This document shows, piece by piece, positions 58,201-64,000 of a stretch of 64,000 bases of DNA; within the stretch, counting starts at the first letter, position 1; the number at the start of each line of letters is the position of its first letter. The position numbers and the translations under genes were made by a program. The notes below the pieces were generated by a model. That model was not told the origin of the DNA and did not search any database. It saw nothing but the letters and a program-made list of their open reading frames with translations. This DNA comes from Diplosphaera chodatii (Eukaryota > Chlorophyta > Trebouxiophyceae > Prasiolales > Stichococcaceae), in assembly GCA_032358165.1 (NCBI GenBank), contig JAALGY010000019.1, forward strand, positions 62,001 to 126,000, read 5' to 3'.

Positions 58201-59429
58201 GTGCGGCCTGCCGAGATGCACACACGGTCGTCGACATCGCCATGTTGCGGACAGTGTTCGCACACACTGGGTGTCCTGACGGGTTTGCTAAAGCGCGCAC
58301 AGGCCAACTGCAGCTACAGCTTTGTTGAGCCCGGAGGCCAGGTTCAAGGGACGCCGCAGCCCACCGTCAGCAAGCTTCAGGTCCGACAGCCGCGGCGGCC
58401 GAGGGTGGGCAGAGCCGCTGGATCGCTGCGCGATGATGCGGCCAGCAAACTCCCCCGCCTCTGCGGTGCTCGTCTCGAGGCCGTAGTACTGCGACGTCTT
58501 GTGCGCCAGCATGCGCTGCAGGGGGCATGGCAACGAGCAACAGGTATATTTGTGCTGGTATGGAGCAGCTCAGGCAGACGAAGGCATGGAGTTCGCGGGC
58601 GGGAGGTGATGGGCAGCGAGGCACCTGGTACGGCGTCAAGTTTGGCGCAAAAACAAGCTGCGGCTGCTCTGGCTGCCCCAGGAAGTGCTCCACCTCGAGC
58701 TCGAAGCTGCACACTGAGTGCAGAAACACAGCCAATGTCAGCAACCAGGCCAGCTCTGATACCGGCCCCTTCCACAGCCATGGTGAAGAGGGTTTCGTGC
58801 CCATAGGAAGCGCACCCGTGAGCCGATTGGTGGAGCTGCACAGGGCGTCCCGGATGGAGCTGTCCACGAAGGGCCCCGCTGTGCTGCTGTCAAGCGGTGC
58901 TGCCCTCGAGGCCGGCCTGCTGTCTGTGGTGCTGCTGGCTGCTTGGGCGTCCGTCGCCGCACTGCAGCCCACCAACGAGCTGTGATTAGAAACCAGAGAG
59001 TGCATTTGCGTGATGATCACGTTGCGAGCAGCATGCATCTGCTGAAGCTCATCAAGCGCTCACACGCAGAAACCCAGTATGTTACATGTGATCTGCTCCC
59101 ATGATCCCGCACTAGGCATTGGACGGTTGTGATGGGCGTGAGTGCTTCGTGCCAGCTGCTGCAGAGCCACGATCGCTGGTGGTGTGACCGCTACAGGGAG
59201 CGTGGTGTTGGCACTACAGGCCCCATCATGCACTGTGCGGCGGCCACCTGCGGGCGTAGCATCAGTCCGGCGGTCTCGAGACCCTCAAAAGCTTTCACCT
59301 GCCATTCTGATCAGCCGTGGCAGGCAGCTCCGCCGCTGGGCTGACGGCGAGCCTGGAGAACTCCGGTAATCGGTCGCTTTCGTCCCAAGCGTCCGGCTCG
59401 TGCGCCTGCAGCGTTGCCTCCCCCGCCAT
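55239..59429 (-). CDS. R3H and SUZ domain RNA-binding protein
   Basis: Single-stranded nucleic-acid binding protein, probably acting on cytoplasmic mRNA. Thirteen minus-strand exons: 59429-59299, 58979-58816, 58713-58625, 58515-58365, 58207-57838, 57650-57515, 57366-57190, 57136-56813, 56681-56613, 56494-56372, 56226-56020, 55787-55663, 55494-55239; all phases agree, 773 residues. The R3H region starts FVDSSIRDAL, then VEHFLGQPEQPQLVFAP and LAHKTSQYYGLETSTAEAGE (the R...H core appears as RMLAHKTSQYYGL). The SUZ motif is VQEREEEYHKARARIFG, followed by the typical NRQAELQDPDFRRAHGRY. The remaining 400 residues are a Pro/Gln/Tyr/Met-rich prion-like tail. This is the R3HDM/Encore layout also present in plants. 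The start was chosen at MAGEATLQAHEPD because the frame gives clean phases. Confidence 0.9.
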
Positions 59430-59954
59430 CGGATCGAGTAGTGATGATTGCACACGTGGTGTGTGTGATGTAGTGCAGGTAGGGGGCAAGCAGTGAAGAG
59501 TGCAAGCTTTTGTGGGACTGCCAGATGGCTTCCACGTCGGTCTGCTTCCAGTGGTTGCAGTGCGCGGACTTTGGCAGATATATGCACGTGTACGGTACTA
59601 GCAGCCTAAAAGGTACCACACTGCAGATCACTACTTTGTAGGCATGGCAACGGTGCATACACCATGGTCATCCCGGCCTGCCGCCGCTGATACCATGCAT
59701 TCAGGCATACCGTGCATGTCAGGCCGGCATGTTGTGAGACACACATGCAGATATGCCATGATCATCGCCCTATTGGCATCTGCAGGTGTCTCAACCAGGT
59801 TTCTACTCCGATCATCATCCTGCATGCTGCATCTGTTGGCCCCCCCCACCAGGTGCAAGCCGGTGCTCACACTTGAGCTACGGAACACTGATGGCGTCAT
59901 GTGGGCATGAGAACCCCCATCGCCCTTCGCCCAGGTGGGCACTGAACATGCGCA
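59430..59954. other. Intergenic region, LSM3 3' end to R3H-SUZ start
   Basis: The two minus-strand genes are in tandem; 525 bp hold the R3H-SUZ promoter and the LSM3 3' UTR. No further gene was seen. Confidence 0.45.
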
Positions 59955-60666
59955 TCATGAGCGCAGTGGTGGGGACACCTGCACGGACGACCATCCTCAT
60001 TAGCAACACCTTGACACACATTTGACCAGTGTGCGTGTATGATGAAGGCTGGTTGCCAGCATATGTACACATGCACGACCATTGTGCAGACGAGCTGAAG
60101 GTGCAGAGCTGATCGGGATGTCACCAGGACGATGCCATCGCCACGGACGAACAGGTAAGGGACGGCACGCTTGTTGGTCTGCATGACGGCATGCTGCTGA
60201 GTCAAATTAGGAGTTGCGTGAGAAATGGTGAAACGGTAAAGTGTGGCTGATCGAAGTGTGCAAGCGGTCGCGCCTCAAAGGCATATAGTCTAGTCTGGTC
60301 ATGCACCAGAGTGTGATGGCTTGTGCACCTTGATGATCTCCTCATATGTCTCATCATCAATCTCAACCGTCGTGATGGTCTCCTCGACCTCGCCCAGAAT
60401 CATGTTCAAGTGCTGGTCGTACGCCTGCACCGCAATATAGCTCGGCTTTGCACTGGTAACAGACCGTCCTGCAGGCGTCAAGGTGGTATCTGCACCATCG
60501 GCATGATTTGCTGCATGCCGTGGAGGCTACCCACATGCAGCTTGCCGCGCAGCTCCCGCTCGCCACGGCACTTGACATATATCCGCTCGTCTAGGGACAG
60601 GCGTATGATGTCCAGTGGCTCCTTCACTGTGGCCTCCTCCTCTGCTGCGGGCGGCATTGCCGCCAT
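59955..60666 (-). CDS. LSM3: U6 snRNA-associated Sm-like protein LSm3
   Basis: Subunit of the LSm1-7 mRNA-decay ring and the LSm2-8 ring on U6 snRNA. Four minus-strand exons: 60666-60535, 60424-60329, 60178-60125, 59978-59955, encoding 101 residues, the normal length. Sm1 motif: [20 protein letters not shown] then [25 protein letters not shown] carries the conserved D-x-H-x-N-M. Sm2 motif: [19 protein letters not shown]. The last exon encodes only VSPPLRS. The upstream in-frame start at 60699 is GTG, so the ATG at 60666 is preferred. It is divergent from the phosphoglycolate phosphatase gene. Confidence 0.96.
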
Positions 60667-61131
60667 TTGCTGCTGGTCGTGCCACTCGGAGCTGTTCACG
60701 AGACAGGCTTGTCGAAACGGCTGTCTCTATTAGTCAGTAACGGTGCAGTGCTACTGACGAGCCTCACGGGCGCCAGGTACCGCACATACGAACCCAAGCT
60801 CGCAGCTCAAATGTTGATCTTGCCTGACTCTTTTCGGACTGGGCCCCGCCGGGTGCTGCAGGGAAAGCGATACAAGTCTGACTATCCAAGTGATCAGAGT
60901 ATCGTAAATGAATGCTACATTCATGTGCTAAGCCACCGTTTGCCGCAACATGCAAGCTTCGGACGGGGGCGGGTCACTCGGTGACAAGGGGCAGATCAGC
61001 TTGCTCACACCACAGCACATATATATAAGGCGGGCTATATAAGGCACCCCGCAAGCAGGGCCAGGCAGCATCAGCGTGAGGTGATGCTGTTGTGAGATAA
61101 TTGCTGGACACTGACGTGCGCTCAAGCAGCC
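60667..61131. promoter_or_regulatory. Divergent promoter region, LSM3 / PGP
   Basis: 465 bp between divergent starts. Two TATA-like boxes face PGP: atatatataagg around 61018-61030 and ctatataagg at about 61035-61044, roughly 90-110 bp before the PGP ATG. No equivalent box faces LSM3. Confidence 0.55.
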
Positions 61132-63511
61132 ATGCACAGCCTTAGGTGCTTCTCGACACCACAGATCGCTACCCACAGCACGTGTGGCCACCGCTCCCCG
61201 GTGGCCCCAGCGCTCCCGCAGCAGCACAGCCAGCCCGCGAGGCAGTTGCAACGCCTCAGCAGCACCACTCAGACGCCTTGCACTTGTGCAGCGCGATCTG
61301 TGCGTACCATGGCTGCCGGTAACGGCGCCGGCAGCAATGGCGCGTCCGCAGCAGGTGCAGCATGTGCATGCTGTCTTGATCATTGCCGCTGTGCTATGTG
61401 TTCACAGCACCAGGGCTTATTTGCTCGAGCGCAGCCGTTGACCATTCAGTCTGCTGCAACCTCATGCAGTCAAGAAGGCAGCGCCGGGGGACCTGAAGGC
61501 GCTTATCGAGAAGGTGGACTGCTTCATTTTTGACTGCGACGGTAAGTGGTGCTGCTTCTGAGAGCCAACGTGAGCCAAGGATCATCTTTAACGTGTCTCC
61601 ATCCTGCCCAACTTGCATTCTGCATTTTGCAACAACGCCACAAATTCATTGCAGGCGTCGTATGGCGGGGGGACACTCTGATCGAGGGTGTCTCAGAAAC
61701 CATCGACTTCCTGCGGTCACTGGTACGCGCTGATCTCCTATGCCGTGGCTGCATGCGCATACTGAGGAGTGGAGGCTGACGCATGTTGCAGTTCTGGTGC
61801 GAGACTAGCGAGTTTGTACGACAGGCGTAGCTGAGCACTTCAGATGCTGCTGTGCACAGGGCAAGAAACTGTACTTTGTGACGAACAACTCCACAAAGAG
61901 CCGGGAAGGCTACCTGGGCAAGTTCACGAAGCTGGGCCTCAAGATCTCGTCAGAGGAGATCTACTCCTCCTCCTATGCAGCGGCAGCCTATCTCGAGTCC
62001 ATCAACTTCCCCCAAGACAAGAAGGTGCTCGTCGTTGATGTACTGCAAGATGCGCAACATGCACAATTGGACGTTTGTTGCTTGTCTACTACACAGCAGC
62101 ACGCTATACATGGAAACCTAAGTCTCACATGAATTGTGTCCAGTCAAAATCATACACCCTTTCTCAGACCCAATACTCAAGCTCTCGCTTGCAGGTGTAC
62201 ATCATCGGCGATGTGGGCATCCAGGAGGAGATGGACCTGCTGGGCATCCAGCACACGGGCGGGCCGTCGGACAACGGCAAGGTCGTGGAGCTGAAGCCAG
62301 GCTACGCGATGCCACACGACAAGGATGTGAGTCTTCTGGGGAACAATGGCAGGCCAGCCGGTGCTGGTGACGGGCAGTGGCGTGCGACTCTGCTGAAAGA
62401 GGCGTATAGACACGCATGCCATGCTCTGGATGCATCCGGCTGCAGCAACTGTCGTGCTGATGGTATTGCAGCATGCCACTGCAGGTGGGTGCGGTGGTCG
62501 TCGGCCATGACCGCAACATCAACTACCACAAAATCCAGTACGCCACACTGTGCATCCGGGAGAACCCGGGGTGCCACTTCATCGCGACCAACCTGGATGC
62601 TGTCACCCACCTCACAGATGCACAGGTGCGCCTGCGCTGGGGAGTCAGGTTGCAAGTGGCCCGGCCAAGCGGTGCTCTTGGAATCAGCAGTGCTGTTCCA
62701 GGCAGTCCCAATGTTGGTGACGTCGGTACTTCCTGCCGAGCAGGAGTGGGCAGGCAATGGTGCCATGGTGGGCGCGATCAAGGGTGCGCCAATCTCCTGC
62801 ATTCTTCACCGGCACATTGCTGTCAGGGTGCCCACTGGCTGCTGCAGTCCCAGTCCCAGTGGCTGCGGCTGTGGCTCCCACAACACCCCAGCACCGCACG
62901 CCACCTTGGGTAGCAAGGTGTGGAATTCCTCTCCAGCGGCTGTTGTGTCAGAGGCAGTGCTGTCGACGGTGTGCAGGCTCCACCAAGCGGGAGCCGACGG
63001 TGGTGGGCAAGCCCGAGGAGTTCATGCTGGCCAACATCGCGGCCAAGTCCGGGCTGCGGCGGGACCAGATCTGCATGGTCGGCGACCGCCTGGACACCGA
63101 CATCGCGTTCGGCAACGACGGCGGCCTCACCACCATGCTGGTGCTGTCCGGTGAGCCATAAGCTGTAGATGCATGTGCGATGGGAACAGCACATGCGACC
63201 ACATGCGGTGGTGCAGTTGGGCCTATCTCCGACTCGTCAAGGAGCGGATCCTTTTCACGACCTCGTGTCGGCGATTTCGCGAGCTGCTCCAGCAAGCATG
63301 CAGAGAGGGGCTGGTGTGCCCTCGGCACTGTTGCCCACCCCCTAGTACTCTCTGTTGCTTCGTGCTGCCTGCTGAGCAACTCTGAACACATGTCTCTGCA
63401 GGCGTGACCAGCGAGGCAGAGCTGTTGAGCCCGGAGAACACGGTACACCCGGACCTATACACCGACCAGCTGCCGGACGTGCTGGCCATCAAGGAGGCAG
63501 TGGCGGCATGA
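61132..63511 (+). CDS. PGP: Phosphoglycolate phosphatase, plastid
   Basis: Removes phosphate from 2-phosphoglycolate, the first step of photorespiration, in the plastid stroma. Nine exons: 61132-61354, 61470-61541, 61655-61722, 61860-62024, 62195-62326, 62485-62625, 62744-62783, 62977-63150, 63402-63511; 374 residues. The first exon is a Ser/Arg/Ala/Gln-rich transit peptide. HAD motif I is CFIFDCDGVVWRGDTLIEGV (DxD nucleophile). Motif II is YFVTNNSTKSREGYLGKF. The C2-type cap contains VGAVVVGHDRNINYHKIQYA, FIATNLDAVTHLTD and VGKPEEFMLANIA. Motif IV is MVGDRLDTDIAFGNDGGLTT. Splits inside DCDG and between VLSG and VTS are supported by phase. Members of this family may also act on glycerol 3-phosphate. 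Confidence 0.95.
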
Positions 63512-63871
63512 AGCGCCACCGTAACCTGGCAAAATTGTTTGGCGGGGCATCGTGTTCTCCTATCAGCTAATCAGCTCCACTGCGCCCCTGAGACATGGCC
63601 TCGTCGCTCCGCATCATCTTTCTGCCTCAACTTGCTGGTGAGGTTGTGGGGCATACGGCAATGTCTGGTGCAATTGGATTGGCATCACACTTGGTGGACT
63701 GGACAGCCCATAGATTCCAACAAGAAGGATGCTGGAAGCTGAAAACGGAGCCGAGGGTCGGCAATTGAACCAGATAAGGGTGGAATCGCAGGCGCCAGCT
63801 GCCGCACCCGCAAGCCCGCAGCGCATCAACTTCTAGTCTGCTATCGCATACTTGTATCAATCGCAGCAATC
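63512..63871. promoter_or_regulatory. Intergenic region and promoter of the edge gene
   Basis: 360 bp with the PGP 3' UTR and the promoter/5' UTR of the plus-strand gene starting at 63872. No clear TATA box was seen. Confidence 0.4.
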
Positions 63872-63995
63872 ATGCAGACCGCTATGGTGCAGACCCCCGT
63901 CGCTATGCCGGTGAAGGCCGTGGCATCCCGCCGCGCTGCTGCCCCGGTCTCCTGCACGCTCCGCCAGGACGCCGCCCGCGTGGCCAAGGCCGCCG
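63872..63995 (+). CDS. First exon of a probable plastid-targeted protein (cut by window edge)
   Basis: The ATG opens MQTAMVQTPVAMPVKAVASR, followed by RRAAAPVSCTLRQDAARVAK: rich in Ala, Val, Ser and Arg, free of acidic residues for 37 positions, and with a VSC-type processing site. This is a typical green-algal chloroplast transit peptide. The last five bases of the window (gtgag) after gccgccg look like a splice donor, so the exon probably ends at 63995. The identity of the mature protein cannot be told. Confidence 0.65.
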
Positions 63996-64000
63996 GTGAG

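Noticed and set aside
60667..60699. Upstream LSM3 start at 60699
   Set aside because: The codon is GTG; the first ATG is at 60666 and gives the normal LSm3 length.
1..64000. CRISPR arrays, bacterial operons, phage or viral genes, rRNA genes
   Set aside because: No regularly spaced repeats, no ribosome-binding-site-led operons, and no viral structural or rRNA sequence were found; the window is eukaryotic nuclear DNA.

Overview
The window is nuclear DNA of an intron-rich, GC-rich green alga (Chlorophyta). Nearly every host gene is split into short exons by GT-AG introns of roughly 80-400 bp. Two proteins start with plastid-type leaders. The gene set is plant/algal: a PGP-type phosphoglycolate phosphatase, PcnB-like nucleotidyltransferase, plant-type synaptotagmin, SDP6-like glycerol-3-phosphate dehydrogenase, and an RPL5 with a telo-box promoter. 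Genus cannot be fixed from sequence alone.

Region 1 (1-6.65 kb) is a nested retrotransposon mosaic. A plus-strand LINE with endonuclease, reverse transcriptase and C-terminal zinc knuckle is interrupted by a 246-bp terminal-direct-repeat element. The LINE's 3' end abuts a decayed minus-strand LINE, which is itself split by a (CAAA)n-tailed repeat flanked by a 14-bp target duplication. Two more copies of that repeat follow.

Region 2 (7-26.3 kb) holds four different secretory-pathway glycosyltransferase genes (GT60-like, GT2-like, GT92, fucosyltransferase-like), with an FAD-dependent mitochondrial glycerol-3-phosphate dehydrogenase between the first two. At least three of the four have an N-terminal signal anchor.

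Region 3 (26.6-44.5 kb) has ribosomal protein L5, an ankyrin protein, a long disordered protein, an MFS transporter with an N-terminal leader, and an organelle-type poly(A) polymerase/tRNA nucleotidyltransferase.

Region 4 (45-64 kb) has an extended-synaptotagmin-like protein (hairpin anchor, SMP, C2 domains), an unrecognised Cys-pair protein, an R3H-SUZ RNA-binding protein, LSM3, phosphoglycolate phosphatase, and the first exon of a probable plastid-targeted protein cut by the window edge.

Gene models were built by hand. Exon junctions were accepted when splice dinucleotides, reading phase and family conservation agreed. Complete phase-consistent models from ATG to stop were reached for GT60, GPDH, GT92, the fucosyltransferase-like gene, RPL5, the PcnB-like gene, the synaptotagmin, the Cys-pair protein, R3H-SUZ, LSM3 and PGP. 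The GT2-like, ankyrin, disordered and MFS models have unresolved parts, stated in their entries. Several neighbours are divergent and share promoter regions: GT60/GPDH, fucosyltransferase/RPL5, PcnB/synaptotagmin and LSM3/PGP.
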